From Micrasema longulum (lineage: Eukaryota; Arthropoda; Insecta; Trichoptera; Brachycentridae), in contig JAGVSM010001281.1 in the NCBI GenBank assembly GCA_022494885.1, forward strand, positions 62,001 through 126,000: a stretch of DNA of 64,000 nt. The letters run 5' to 3'. Position numbers and translations under genes: made by a program. The notes below the pieces were generated by a model. That model was not told the DNA's origin, ran no database searches, and saw only the letters and a list, made by a program, of their open reading frames with translations. Below, piece after piece: positions 43,326 to 53,265 of the stretch. Numbering within the stretch: position 1 is the stretch's first letter; each line of letters opens with the position of its first letter.

Positions 43326-43595
43326 ACAATGATTTTAGTGCCATTTTAGTACTCTGTTTCTGGCACATACCCTAAACATACTCTTATTTTTATTTTTTAT
43401 ATGGGAGTAGCCTTATTTTTTACCTCGCTTTTAATATACAAGGTTTATATTAAAAATAATATTTTTTCTGCAGTTAAATTACCTTTAAGCTAAGTTTTTA
43501 GCTAAGTTTTTGGGATCAGTAAAGATATTCTAGAGTAGGCCAATCAGAAACTTTTCAGCATTTGCTCATGTGGAGAGAAAACCGCTTAAAACTCT
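43326..43595. other. Unassigned DNA
   Basis: Short stretch between LINE relics; contains a repeated TTAGCTAAGTTTTT at about 43495-43515. No other feature. Confidence 0.35.
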
Positions 43596-43599
43596 TCGG

Positions 43600-44035
43600 G
43601 AGAAGCTAGTCTATTGACAGTAGTCAACCGGCCTTCCGTTCAATTAGAAGAGTATTTGGCATTTTGTTCCCTAGTTTGGTTTATTTTACCAATTGCCTGC
43701 ACTATATTGACCATGTATTTTACTACCTCCCGTGAGAGTTCTTTATTAACTATCACCGATGGGATGTCGCTAAGATCTTCACCCAGGCTTCTGCATCGCC
43801 TCTCCAGCTATTGTCTTTGAAAGCTGAAAGGGGGGTAAAACATCAACAGGTGAGAGACATCTTGAGGAGTTTTGTCGTCGCGGGCAGCTGTCGATCTCGG
43901 AGAGCTTAAAACGGTGCAGGTAGCTTATGAACCCACCATGACCCGTGAGAATCTGGGTGAGCTCGTAGCCAGCTCTGAATTCTCCTGAAATCAAAGGCAT
44001 GGAACATTTTAGTAATACTTCTGGTAGATTCACTC
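43600..44035 (-). mobile_element. R1/I-like LINE ORF2 C-terminal region, antisense relic
   Basis: Minus frame 44033-43779 reads FRAGYELTQILTGHGGFISY, LHRFKLSEIDSCPRRQNSSR. 'TQ.LTGHG.F..YL.RF......C' is the block after the RT/RNase H part in R1, LOA and I-type elements, normally followed by a 'C..C....H...C' cluster that is damaged here (CP then RRQ). Downstream minus-strand bases to about 43600 look like a continuation in broken frames (for example a string encoding AIEALMSTVHRW-like residues was not resolved). 5' truncated. Confidence 0.65.
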
Positions 44036-44039
44036 AAAC

Positions 44040-44364
44040 TTAACATTTTTATCTTAACAAACTGAACTTACTTACTTCCGGTAATCAATAACACGAATAT
44101 TTTTTTTGGTACCGTGTATTTGAGGATAGTGATATAATTGCTATTAAACTTACTGCTTCATTAAAATCTTTACTTTTCCGGTTAACTTTCTCTGCCAGAA
44201 ATATATCTATACAATTTATTATCACGTGACTTTCAATAAATGTATCAGTCCGAATTAATTCTGGTCATTGTCATTGTTTGCCGAATTCGGAAGTTTAATT
44301 TGAAAGCCGAAATACAATGACAATCAATTATTTATTAAGAAAATCATAACATCTCTACAAAGAT
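44040..44364. other. Unassigned DNA
   Basis: No gene or matched repeat. Confidence 0.35.
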
Positions 44365-44448
44365 TTAATTTACATATTACAACCGAGATGGAAAACAATT
44401 TGGAGAAAGTAAAACGGAAGTCTAGGTGACGGCCTTACAGATTTAGAC
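44365..44448 (+). repeat. X repeat fragment
   Basis: TTTACATATTACAACCGAGA, TGGAAAACAATTTGGAGAAA, GGAAGTCTAGGTGACGGCCT. It is cut at the SINE-A that follows. Confidence 0.6.
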
Positions 44449-44638
44449 ATTTTTTTTCTTTTTTTGCACCACTACAGGCTACAGGCCAGGGGGCCCAATT
44501 ACAGTGGTGAATTACAGCACAAAAAACCCAAGCTTTAGAGAAAAATCGCATTTATTTTTTGTGTTCTCATCGGGAATCGAATTTAGGACCTTTCGTACGT
44601 GCGTTAAACATCTTATCCACTACACTAGGGAGGCCGCA
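44449..44638 (-). repeat. SINE-A, near full length
   Basis: Minus sense: GCGGCCTCCCTAGTGTAGTG (A box region), then TCGATTCCCGATGAGAACAC (B box region), TTGTAATTGGGCC-like body, CCTGTAGTGGTGCAAAAAAA end. Inserted next to or within an X unit. Confidence 0.8.
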
Positions 44639-44788
44639 AACATACAAAAAATAATATAGGCTTAGTCGTATCGAATTAAAATATCGTTTAATGATTTTTC
44701 GATTAAATGACACTTTAGGTATAAACGACTGATTAGAAATAGTGACAAAATTAAAAGTAATTGAGATTTTTTTTATGTGAGTTATGTT

Positions 44789-44965
44789 GACGGCCCCAGT
44801 GATGTACTAGCTAAGTCACTTACCTCAAGCATGGAAATTCCGGGTTCGATTCCCGTTGAGGACAAATGTAATTTTTCTCAAGCCCGGATGTTTGTGTTGT
44901 AAGTACGAGTAATTCACCCTTTACAATAAGGAAATATGACATACTACGGTACAAATATGTATTTA
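44789..44965 (+). repeat. SINE-A, diverged
   Basis: GACGGCCCCAGTGATGTACT, TTCCGGGTTCGATTCCCGTT (B box), TTTTTCTCAAGCCCGGATGT, GTAATTCACC. The 3' part is worn. Confidence 0.75.
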
Positions 44966-45009
44966 TTTTTATTTGAGAAAAAAAAAAATTGTTAAAAATA
45001 TGTGAAATA

Positions 45010-45375
45010 GATTCGGAAAAATTAATTGTATTTTCAAAATCAATATGGATATTGTGGAGAAATGTTTTTATACATAAATTTTAAAATATTTTTTTTTTAA
45101 ATATGTCTCCTCAGAAGCGCGACATGTTTGACCTTGACAAATGTGACGTCAAGATCCGTGACGATATTATATTTAAATTAAAACAGTCACAAACAAAATT
45201 CCAAATTTTATCAGATCGTAACCTAATATAGGCGTGGCCAATGCAACAACCCGTTTTCGCGGAAATTTAAAATTATGAATAAAAAAAAATATTTTTACTC
45301 ACCGGTATTTTAAAGACTCTTATTAATTTAAAATCGTAAATTAAAAAAAGTGATATTTTCCTATTTGGTATTTTG
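45010..45375 (+). repeat. Dispersed repeat D, longest copy
   Basis: TTGTATTTTCAAAATCAATA, CAGAAGCGCGACATGTTTGA, CCTTGACAAATGTGACGTCA, AGATCCGTGACGATATTATA, AGGCGTGGCCAATGCAACAA. It joins the parts seen separately at 2555 and 32045 and so defines a repeat of at least 360 bp. A TGACGTCA octamer is conserved with the 32-kb copy. Confidence 0.75.
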
Positions 45376-45639
45376 ACCTGCTATTAAAATGCCTGTTACA
45401 CGTCCACTTGCTTATTTGACCAATTACCGCTTTTGCCGTTTTACGTGCATCTTTAGACTTCACAGTAATGAAAGTTCAGATGATAAATAATGTATATGCA
45501 TTGTATGATTATATTAAATAAAATAAATAATAACCGTCAGTTAGCAAAGTGGCAGTGATCAAATGAATAAGTAGGAGTGTACCAAATATTTTTTAAAGAT
45601 TAATATATAGGTACTTTCCATATTTTAACATAGATATAA

Positions 45640-46140
45640 GACTTTTGCGAAAGGAATATGCAAGTCTTGGTATTTACAGAGCTTATGACCTGCCAATGGC
45701 TGATTTCATTGGCCGCTTTACACACTGTGATATTCATCATTATGTCTATGTGCGAACATCCATATTACATCAATTCTTGCATTGATATTTAGAACTTAAT
45801 CTTTATTGATGTAGGTGAAATTCTACCGAAACGTTTTAAAATATTTCTTGTAGGGCGAAATCAATAAAAATCTCACTAACATCAAAACGTCTTTTAGTTG
45901 CTTTATTTTGCAAAAAATCAGAATGATCATCTAACCCTTTTCTTTTATTTACCTTTATTTAAAACCTTTATTTACATTCATTGAATCGAATTATTTCACA
46001 TACTAGGCAATGCCTAAAAAAATAAAAAATAAATTTATACTTGGATCAGTTAGTTTTGTTACAATATGTTGAATTTGTCCAATTTTTTAAATACAAAATA
46101 CTGGATTTCATCCTCTAGGGGTTCCCCCCCAAATGTTTTA
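45640..46140 (+). repeat. X repeat, diverged
   Basis: AAGTCTTGGTATTTACAGAG, CTTATGACCTGCCAATGGCT, GCCGCTTTACACACTGTG, CTTTATTGATGTAGGTGAAA (to about 45860), then after 200 bp of A+T-rich DNA, GGCAATGCCTAAAAA (46005) and the next unit start TTGAATTTGTCCAATTTTTT, GGATTTCATCCTCTAGGGGT (46066-46130). Confidence 0.65.
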
Positions 46141-46348
46141 TCCGTTTCTATTGAGATATCAATCTAAAAGTAAGAACTTTCTGCGAAACACAAAGAAAAA
46201 AAACAATATATTTTCTTAACCCCCTTTAGATGTTTCTACCAGGAGCGAAGCACTTAGCGGAGACCAAAACGATTGAAGCGAAAATTTGTAAAGTCATTGT
46301 GGATGAATTATTTTCCATGTTAGTGTGTGGTCTACTGGCTCCTAGCGT

Positions 46349-46470
46349 GGGAGGGTGACTACCCTCCCCTCTCTCACTCTCTCCCTTATTTCCTCCATCT
46401 CTCCGTCCCCCTTATACCTAAGTACCAAACACCCACGACCCCCATCCCGACTCCCAGAAGACAAATACAA
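46349..46470. other. Hairpin plus pyrimidine-rich tract
   Basis: GGGAGGGT-GACT-ACCCTCCC (46349-46368) is a perfect 8-bp stem with a 4-base loop. It leads into a nearly pure C/T tract (TCTCTCACTCTCTCCCTTAT, CCTCCATCTCTCCGTCCCCC). Purine/pyrimidine asymmetry of this sort can form unusual DNA structure. Confidence 0.8.
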
Positions 46471-46529
46471 GACAAACAAAAAAATCATATTTTGTTTATA
46501 CTGCGATTCAATGAATATTTCAACGACAT

Positions 46530-46745
46530 TTTTAAAAATTCTAGACAATTACCGGGCTTATAACTTGTCATTGGCTGATTTAAATTGCCACTTTACTCCC
46601 TGTGAAACTTTTACCATTTCACCCTGTTTGAGACATTTCTCGAAATTTTTATTTTTTTTAATTTTTGCGAAAAGAGCTGAAAATAGTGAGATTTTTCCAA
46701 ATTATACGTGCTTAAAAATACCTGAAAACGCTATTTAATTTTTAA
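46530..46745 (+). repeat. X repeat, diverged
   Basis: ACCGGGCTTATAACTTGTCA, TTGGCTGATTTAAATTGCCA, CTTTACTCCCTGTGAAACTT, TTTGCGAAAAGAGCTGAAAA, ATACCTGAAAACGCTATTTA. Same order as other X units, many substitutions. Confidence 0.7.
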
Positions 46746-46749
46746 TTTG

Positions 46750-47210
46750 TTAAATTCTCTGAATGATACAGAGCTAATTTCTCCATAAAAAAGGTTATAT
46801 ATGTCTTTTTTAATTTAATTGTTTAATTAAATTATTAATTTATTTAACATACTCAAAGGTTCCACAAATAAGCAAACATGGAAACGTTTGGCAATTTTAT
46901 GATAATATATCCTTATACAAATTAAAATCAAAACTTTTATATAACTGTAATAAATTGTTAACTGTGTATTGTACTATCTCTGGCGCAAATTACTTTATTA
47001 AAGGGATGCAATATAATACATTGCTTCTTGTCTCTCCAATTTTTCATGTACACTTAGGTTTCAGTTATAAATATCTATGATTTTTTTTGCAATTTCTATA
47101 TTTGCAACTGTTTTGGGATATTTATATTTTTTCGTACATTTGGTATCTCTGCGCAAATGTGTTGTATTTTATCACATGTTCTTTTTTTTTTCATTTAAGG
47201 CATATCATGA
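46750..47210. other. A+T-rich DNA, no feature seen
   Basis: No coding signal or matched repeat. Confidence 0.4.
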
Positions 47211-47212
47211 AT

Positions 47213-47430
47213 ATTATCATTCCCTTTCCGCATCTAATTGTGCAAAGGTCACTGCATTGGTACACCAATCGCAGCGTAGCTTGATCTTTTTTTTTTACAA
47301 AGGTGAGATGATCAGTCTTACGCTGCAGGTACCAGTCAAGGGGCCATGAAATATTCTAGTGCCAAAACACCCTTTTAAATAAATATTTCATATCAACCAC
47401 GTCATAATCGAGCCCGAGACCTTTAAGCAT
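47213..47430 (-). repeat. SINE-C, nearly to the B box
   Basis: Antisense: ATTATCATTCCCTTTCCGCA, GGTACACCAATCGCAGCGTA, GATGATCAGTCTTACGCTGC, CATGAAATATTCTAGTGCCA, TAATCGAGCCCGAGACCTTT. The tRNA-like head beyond the B box is missing. Confidence 0.8.
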
Positions 47431-47819
47431 CGAAACAAAATAATCTAAGTAACAGAAAAATATAAAATTTATACAATAGAAAAAAGTTATACGAGTAAGA
47501 GTATTTGAACATTCACAGTACCGTTTTGTGTCATAGAGGCAGATAGATTTTTCATTCGTAACTAACTTCTTAACACCCCCATATTACCGCCTGGACTATT
47601 AACAGTGTTGCCATTCCTCTCCTAATTCTCCTCCCTGTCTGTTCCAGATTACATCATTAGTCAACAAGAGAAAAGGAAAATTTCAAATTGTGTTATTTTC
47701 TTTCTAAAAAAACAGTACCTATTAATTTTTGCATTTATGTAGACAATATCTTCCTTGTAATATTTAAACGGTCGTTTTAAAACTAAGAATATTATTTCCT
47801 TTATCATGATCAAATCGAT

Positions 47820-47900
47820 TCTTTCTCCATCCGCATCTTACAATGTATAGGGCACTTAATTGGTACCGCGAACTGAGGTAAGGAAGTGCTAGTTGTTGAG
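47820..47900 (-). repeat. SINE-C fragment
   Basis: CTTTCTCCATCCGCATCTTA, CAATGTATAGGGCACTTAAT, TGGTACCGCGAACTGAGGTA: a short antisense 3' piece. Confidence 0.5.
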
Positions 47901-48349
47901 GTTTCCTGATAGTCCAAAACTTAAGAATATATTTTTTTATAACAAGAAAACATCACCATGCATTTTTTTTTCCTTTCGGGAAACCATTTTTAAAAACTTA
48001 ATAAAAATATTTCACTTGTATAAAACAAACAAACATTCAAAAAGCGAGCGGTGTTATCACTTCTAACACAGTTGCCATGTTTGCCTATTACATGCTCATA
48101 CCTATGGTAAATTTAAATAAATTCTTAGATTTTTTAGGTTAGGTTAATTCAATGTATTATAAATCATCAATGCCAAAATTCAATAATAATAATAAAAATG
48201 GCAATATGTTAATGCTTTCATAAGCCTGTTGATGGTCTTAAAAAAAACGGAGATAGAAAATTTTAAAATGATACCTCGTTTTTGAGAAAAAAACATTGCT
48301 TTTTATATGAGTGAAACTGATAGGAAGACCCACGGTCTTCAAAACGGTT
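47901..48349. other. Unassigned DNA
   Basis: A+T-rich, no gene or matched repeat. Confidence 0.35.
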
Positions 48350-48560
48350 TTGAGTATGAAGAGGAATGTATCTACTTGCTGATTTTGGTAAAGTAAAAGA
48401 GCTGAAATCTCAATTGTTGGAAAGAGATTCAACTGATTATAGTATTTCACATACTCGGCAACGCCTAAAATCTATTTTCCCGTTTTTATACTTCTTCTTG
48501 GACTAGTTGGTATATTTTTAAATATTACAAGTTTGAGTAATGCTACTGTGCACAAATGCA
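48350..48560 (+). repeat. X repeat, downstream half
   Basis: TTGGTAAAGTAAAAGAGCTG, AATCTCAATTGTTGG, CATACTCGGCAACGCCTAAA, TATACTTCTTCTTGGACTAG, then TTACAAGTTTGAGTAATGC. The core is missing. Confidence 0.65.
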
Positions 48561-48699
48561 AAAAAAACATTGTCATCATTAGTTTAACAAAAAACAGTAT
48601 TTTCAATCGAAAGTTCTATCGACAACTTTCGTGTTACTGAAATAAAGTTCTGAGAGGATGGCTTCCTTTTACTCTAATTACTGCGTATTTCTATTTTAG

Positions 48700-48815
48700 C
48701 ATTTTATCATCTTTAATTGTATCGATATTTTTTTTCGTTTTATGTATGCCTTGAATAATATTTTTGTAATTTCCATAAACGTATTAAATGAATAAATTGA
48801 AATTGAAATCTCGAC
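48700..48815 (+). mobile_element. LINE 3' end fragment
   Basis: TTTTATGTATGCCTTGAATA, ATTTTTGTAATTTCCATAAA, then AATAAATTGAAATTGAAAT. Same 3' UTR family as 37700 and 38325; the repeated ATTGAA at the end is a typical variable 3' terminus of these LINEs. Confidence 0.7.
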
Positions 48816-48874
48816 AAAAAAACACTTGTTATAATGATGTTCATGTTTTTAATTTAGGATGTTACAATTTGATG

Positions 48875-49262
48875 TGTTCATTTATATTTAAATTTACTTC
48901 AAAAGAGAGGGCAAACATTTTTGAGAAGGAAATATGGAAGTCTAGGCATTGACAGGGCTTATGATCTGTCATTGGCTGGTTTTAAGTGGCCACTTTACAC
49001 ACCGTGTAACATTCACCATTCTACCCATGTTTGAACATCCACATTTCCTTGACTCTTCCATCTGTTGACTTTTGTGAAGTAAAAGAGCTGAAAATTTTAT
49101 TACGTGGGTGAGATTCATCCGGCTGAACCAAATTACCTACTAGGCAACGCTTGAAAACAATTTTCCGAGTTTTATACTTCTTCTTTTACCAGGTTGTTAA
49201 TTCAACAATGTTTGAGTATGTCCAAATGCTTGCAGACCAGCTGGATTTTCTCCCTAGGGTTA
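48875..49262 (+). repeat. X repeat, nearly complete unit
   Basis: One of the cleanest units: ATTTACTTCAAAAGAGAGGG, AATATGGAAGTCTAGGCATT, TTATGATCTGTCATTGGCTG, GTGGCCACTTTACACACCGT, GTAACATTCACCATTCTACC, TCTTCCATCTGTTGACTTTT, GTAAAAGAGCTGAAAA, GTGGGTGAGATTCATCCGGC, AGGCAACGCTTGAAAAC, then the next unit start TTTGAGTATGTCCAAATGCT. Length from core start to next start is about 360 bp. Confidence 0.85.
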
Positions 49263-49695
49263 TTCAATCGTTCATTTATAGCTTAAATCTTTAAAGATAC
49301 GTGCACATGAGTATGTTCTTAATTATTTTTCTCCATCAAATCTCATTTTCCGGGTCGTTCATTACGTCTGTCAACAAGCCCTAGTGTAATGAATGACAAA
49401 CAGTTTTAAGGGTGTTTTGTGCTTCGCCTCGACTTCTTGTTTGTGCCTCGCGCCATTTAATTGCTGACAAATATATTTCCCTTTTCCAGTTACTTGTTTT
49501 AAAGTCATCCCCTAAAAAGAGAAGTGTAAACGAGACTGTGGACAAAGTGCTTAAACTGAGTGTTAACTGGCGTGAAATTTCAGGGGTCTTAAACATTCAT
49601 GCAACCCTTATATTATTATTTTTATTTGCTTATTTAAAAAAACCTTTTTCTACGTCAACCCTATCAGGAATCAAACGTAGGTGGTTTTACATTAC
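49263..49695. other. Unassigned DNA with part of a 177-codon frame
   Basis: A plus frame at 49412-49945 (starts MFCASPRLLVCASRHLIADK) spans this stretch, a SINE-C tail and a SINE-B. Because its second half is plainly SINE sequence it is not a real gene; the first half has no recognised domain. Confidence 0.4.
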
Positions 49696-49699
49696 AATA

Positions 49700-49795
49700 T
49701 TAACCCGCAAAACTAATCATCATGAAACATATAATCGAGATACGCTGCATTTGATGTACTATTCTAGTGGCCTGTGCACAATCAGGTGCAGATTG
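49700..49795 (+). repeat. SINE-C, 3' part
   Basis: CATAATCGAGATACGCTGCA, TTTGATGTACTATTCTAGTG, CTGTGCACAATCAGGTGCAG. No GATGAT tail; it runs straight into SINE-B. Confidence 0.6.
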
Positions 49796-49808
49796 AGGAT
49801 AAGGGAGA

Positions 49809-49965
49809 CGGGTTGTGGTCCGGTGGGTAGTATCGTAGAATCCAGATCAGGAGGTCCGAGGTTCAAACCCCACTCTATCACAACTCGTTTCCCATTTTCA
49901 AACACGGTTGTTTACGACTTAAAGAAAATGGTCCCAAAATTATAATATTTAGATAAATCACAAGA
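49809..49965 (+). repeat. SINE-B
   Basis: ACGGGTTGTGGTCCGGTGGG, AGGAGGTCCGAGGTTCAAAC (B box), CCCCACTCTATCACAACTCG, then a worn body to AAAATTATAATATTTAGATA. Confidence 0.8.
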
Positions 49966-50053
49966 ACGAAAATATTTCTTAAAAAAAAGATGACTTTGAT
50001 TCATTTAACTTAAGTATTTGGCGAACTTTTTGCTACATAGTAATTCAGCTACT

Positions 50054-50228
50054 GGCGGCCTCCGTGGTGTAGTGGTCAAGACGCTTGACTCACCCATTAA
50101 GGGTTCCGGGTTCGATTCCCGGTGAGAACACAAAAAAATAAAATGTGTTTTTTCTCAAGCCTGTGTGTTTTGTGATGTAATTCACCACTGTAATTGAGCC
50201 TTCTGGCCTGTTGTAGTGCAAAAAAATA
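50054..50228 (+). repeat. SINE-A, best copy
   Basis: Head GGCGGCCTCCGTGGTGTAGT with A box TGGTGTAGTGG; CCGGGTTCGATTCCCGG B box; body TTTTTTCTCAAGCCTGTGTG, GATGTAATTCACCACTGTAA, TTGAGCCTTCTGGCCTGTTG, end TAGTGCAAAAAAATA. It is the clearest SINE-A and the local reference. Confidence 0.9.
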
Positions 50229-50595
50229 TTCGAAAATATACATATATTAATATTTTAAAAAGCAAATTTATTCAAGTAACCAAAATAACAAAAACAAAAT
50301 AACGAAAGTAAAGGCGTATATAAAAAAAATAAAATAACAATTAATGAGAAAAATATTTACAGTCAACAATAATATTATAATATTATGTGTATTTGTTATT
50401 ATTAAGTCATTTTTCCTGCGCTTTTTACTGCTTTTTATTAATTTTATTATTATTTGGCTATAATTTAAGTTTTCTTTCTCTATTTTTTTCTTTTAATTTT
50501 TAAAAATTGTTTCTATAGCTTTATTATTTTCTTTTAAATCATTAAATTATAGTCTGTAAGACATTGCATGCTGTGAACGCTAATTATAAATAGTG
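50229..50595. other. A+T-rich DNA, no feature seen
   Basis: Homopolymer-rich, no coding signal. Confidence 0.4.
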
Positions 50596-50599
50596 ACGG

Positions 50600-51000
50600 G
50601 TTTAGCAATATTACATGCAATATTTGAGTTTGTCCAAATGTTCGTTGACAAAAGACTGAATTTCACACCCTCGGGAGTTATTAAGATTTACAAATTACAA
50701 CAGGGATGGTGAATACCTTTAATAAGGGAATACGAAAGTCTGGGCATTTACAGGGCTTATGATCTGTCGTTGGCTGGTTTAAGTGGCCACTTTACACACT
50801 GTGTAACAGTCACCATTGTGCCTATGTTTGAACATCCATATTTAGAAAAAACACATAGACAAATGGTGAATGTTACACAGTGTGTAAAGTGGCCACTTAA
50901 ACCAGACAATAACAGGTCATAAGCCCTGTTAGTGCCTAGACTTCCATATTCCCTTATTTAAGGTATTCTCCTTCCCTGTTGTAATTTGTTAATATTATAT
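50600..51000. repeat. X repeat palindrome
   Basis: Sense arm: GCAATATTTGAGTTTGTCCA, ATTACAACAGGGATGG, CATTTACAGGGCTTATGATC, GTGGCCACTTTACACACTGT, AACATCCATATTT (to 50842). Antisense arm from about 50855: AAATGGTGAATGTTACACAG, GTGGCCACTTAAACCAGACA, CAGGTCATAAGCCCTG, TTCCATATTCCCTTATTTAA, CCTTCCCTGTTGTAATTTGT. Arms of about 145 bp pair with only scattered mismatches around a ~15-bp centre. Only the left side carries the 70-bp terminal piece. Confidence 0.85.
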
Positions 51001-51695
51001 ACCGACCTTTTTAAATAATTTGTAAGGTATCTAAAATTAAACACTTCAATGGGATTATATTCTACTTTTTTTAAAGATATGTGATGCGTTTCGTTTTGTT
51101 AAACTAACTTAAATATTTCATTTTTATTTATTCCTTATATACTAACAATAATAGTGTTAATACTTTATAGGGGTATTTAACAAGTATTGGGGATTTTTAT
51201 ACAGACCAAGAAAAGTAACGAAATTAAAAAGCAATTAGGAAATACGGAGTACATTTTATTAGGAACATTATGGGTATATTGGGAAAGCCTTGCATTATTT
51301 AAAATATGTGTAGAGATGCAGCTTAAAAAATAATATAATAACTCAATTTCAATATTGATTTCATTTACAAAAAAAATATTTGCAAAATATTTTTTCAAAA
51401 GATTCTTTATCTCTGGTTGCTTAATCAATAAGCTCCAACGTGACTCACTGTAAAGTGTGAGCAATATTTATGGAAAGTGTCAACACCATAATATTACAGT
51501 TTGAACTGGCTTCATACCCTTAGCTCCCCATTACGAGAACCATTAAATGTACTAACGCTTCACAACACAGGAACCGGAGCTATTTAAACAAACTTATTCA
51601 GACGTCATGTTTAAACCAAGCACTTTTTATTCACTTTAACCAGTTTTTTAAATAACGTCAAAACAGGTCTGGAGTACAGAAATAAATTACGCAGA
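51001..51695. other. Unassigned DNA
   Basis: A minus frame (51464-51177, 95 codons) has no recognisable domain and average A+T-rich composition. No matched repeat. Confidence 0.35.
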
Positions 51696-51701
51696 ACGCA
51701 T

Positions 51702-51786
51702 GTGTTTTTGTGATTTCACCAGGAATCGAACACGGAACCTTTCGTTTGTAAGACAAGCGTGTTAACCATTATATAACGGGAGGCAC
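51702..51786 (-). repeat. SINE-A head fragment
   Basis: Antisense: TTTTGTGATTTCACCAGGAA, TCGAACACGGAACCTTTCGT, GTTAACCATTATATAACGGG, AGGCACC. tRNA-like head only, with the body lost. Confidence 0.7.
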
Positions 51787-51859
51787 CTATCTAGTAATAT
51801 CGGTCACTGGTTTTACCAAATTTGTGGATTTAAGGCCCAAACACAAACTTCTTCTTTTC

Positions 51860-52210
51860 TACATCCGCTCCTAAATGGAGCATGTGGACATCACCGATTG
51901 CCTCTAGAAGACCCTATCGCCAGCCAGCACTCACGCTTTCTCCTACATCAATCCAGCGGCCCTTAGTTCCGCCGAATAAAGTCATAAGATCGTCATCGAC
52001 GGCCTTCCAGGATGACGTGAGCCCGCAGGTTTTAAGAAGAGGCAACTTGGATTTTGTTTTTTGAGGTATGTGCAGCACGTGTCCAAGCCTGGACCTCCGC
52101 CGCATCCTCAAGACGCTCGTTATAGGAGGCTGCTGCGTCCGTTCTCGGACCTCATTGTTAGTTATAAATTCAAACCACCCTAAAGCTAATATTAAAATTA
52201 CTTTTACCAC
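51860..52210 (-). mobile_element. RTE-like LINE ORF2 C-terminus, antisense
   Basis: Minus frame 52210-51914: VILILALGWFEFITNNEVRE, RTQQPPITSVLRMRRRSRLG, HVLHIPQKTKSKLPLLKTCG, then DDDLMTLFGGTKGRWIDVGE. 'TN.E.R.RTQQPP....L..RR.R.LGHVLR' leads into the same 'LLKTCG'/'FFKPAG' tail as the plus relic at 16629. The last part (RAGSRRPGRP equivalent) is shifted, with TCWLAIGSSRGNR-like bases to 51875. One family, two copies in opposite orientation. Confidence 0.7.
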
Positions 52211-52439
52211 AAACTAGCCGCTAAAAAGTTAATGTAACTTTATTTACAGTCTCACATCCCGCTTTATATTTTTCAAATGTTTTACAGTCTTAACCAACCT
52301 GCGTCCAGTTCAAAGTATTTTTCCGAAGTGACAAATAAATTAATATTTTATTAGAATTATTTTAGGAGCCGTGTGTTGAAACTCGCAATACTAATTTGTA
52401 TGGGGATAGGCGAATCCAGCATTCTGAAATATTCCCAAA

Positions 52440-52850
52440 ATTTGTTTGAATTATTCTTCTTTTTCAGCCTTGTTCTCTCCACTGCTAGGTAAAGGCCTTG
52501 TCCAAACGTCTCCATTCCTTTCTATCACCCACTTTTATCATCCATATTTTCAGGCTATTGAGGCAATGTCATCGACCTATCTTTTTTTGACCTTCCAACA
52601 CTTCTTTTGTTTGCCCATTATCTCCGCCTTATTATTTTGGGTGTCCACTTGCCATCATTTTGCCTCGCGGATTGTCCTGCCCACTGCCATTTTATTTTTC
52701 CTGCATGATCCATGATATCTACGACTCCGGTTCGGCGCCTTTTTTCCTAATTTTTTATTCCGTCTCTTAGACATACACCAAACATCTGTCTTTTCATGAA
52801 TCATTGCGTGCATTTTAGTTTCTGGCTGCTTTTCTGACACAGGTATGTTT
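52440..52850 (-). mobile_element. RTE-like LINE ORF2 C-terminus, antisense
   Basis: Minus frame starting about 52712: MDHAGKIKWQWAGQSARQND, GKWTPKIIRRR, stop, WANKRSVGRSKKDR, then after a shift ERNGDVWTRPLPSSGENKAE-like residues. 'K.KWQWAGH.AR..D.(K/R)W' is a strong signature of a LINE C-terminus common in arthropods, followed normally by 'GRP..RW.DDI' and 'R..W..L..A...QW'. H of AGH is Q here. Dead by stops and shifts. Confidence 0.7.
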
Positions 52851-53260
52851 TCTAGCCCTTATGTCGTCACCGCCAATATACGCGATTCATAAACTTGTCT
52901 TTTTAACCATACTGGGACTCGTTTATTTTCAAAAATATACTTTAGCTTGCCAAAAATAGCCCAATTTAGCCTTATTTTTCTTGTTTCATTAACAGTTAAA
53001 ATTTTATTACTTTGAATTGGTTCAAATGCATTTGAACTATTACTTAACTTTTTTTCTCCGGGATTATTAAAGGGTTTTAAAATAAAAATGTTTGTAATGG
53101 CCGCGCAGCAAAGGCGTTTTCATGAGTTTTCACGTAAGTTTTCAAAAATTCAGTTTAAGATTTCAATAATTAAATATATAAGTATCCGTTTAAAATTGAA
53201 AGTTCTCTCCTCGTAATATTGTTTCTGATGGGATGACATGACGTGACGTTTATAATACCT
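52851..53260. other. Unassigned DNA
   Basis: A+T-rich with no recognised feature. Confidence 0.35.
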
Positions 53261-53265
53261 TAAAT

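Noticed and set aside
49412..49945. 177-codon open frame as a gene
   Set aside because: Its second half is SINE-C and SINE-B sequence on the sense strand; the first half has no recognisable domain.
50054..50130. tRNA gene (A and B boxes, GGTTCGATTCCC)
   Set aside because: The sequence continues into a SINE body shared with four other loci, and no full cloverleaf is formed. It is a tRNA-derived SINE head.
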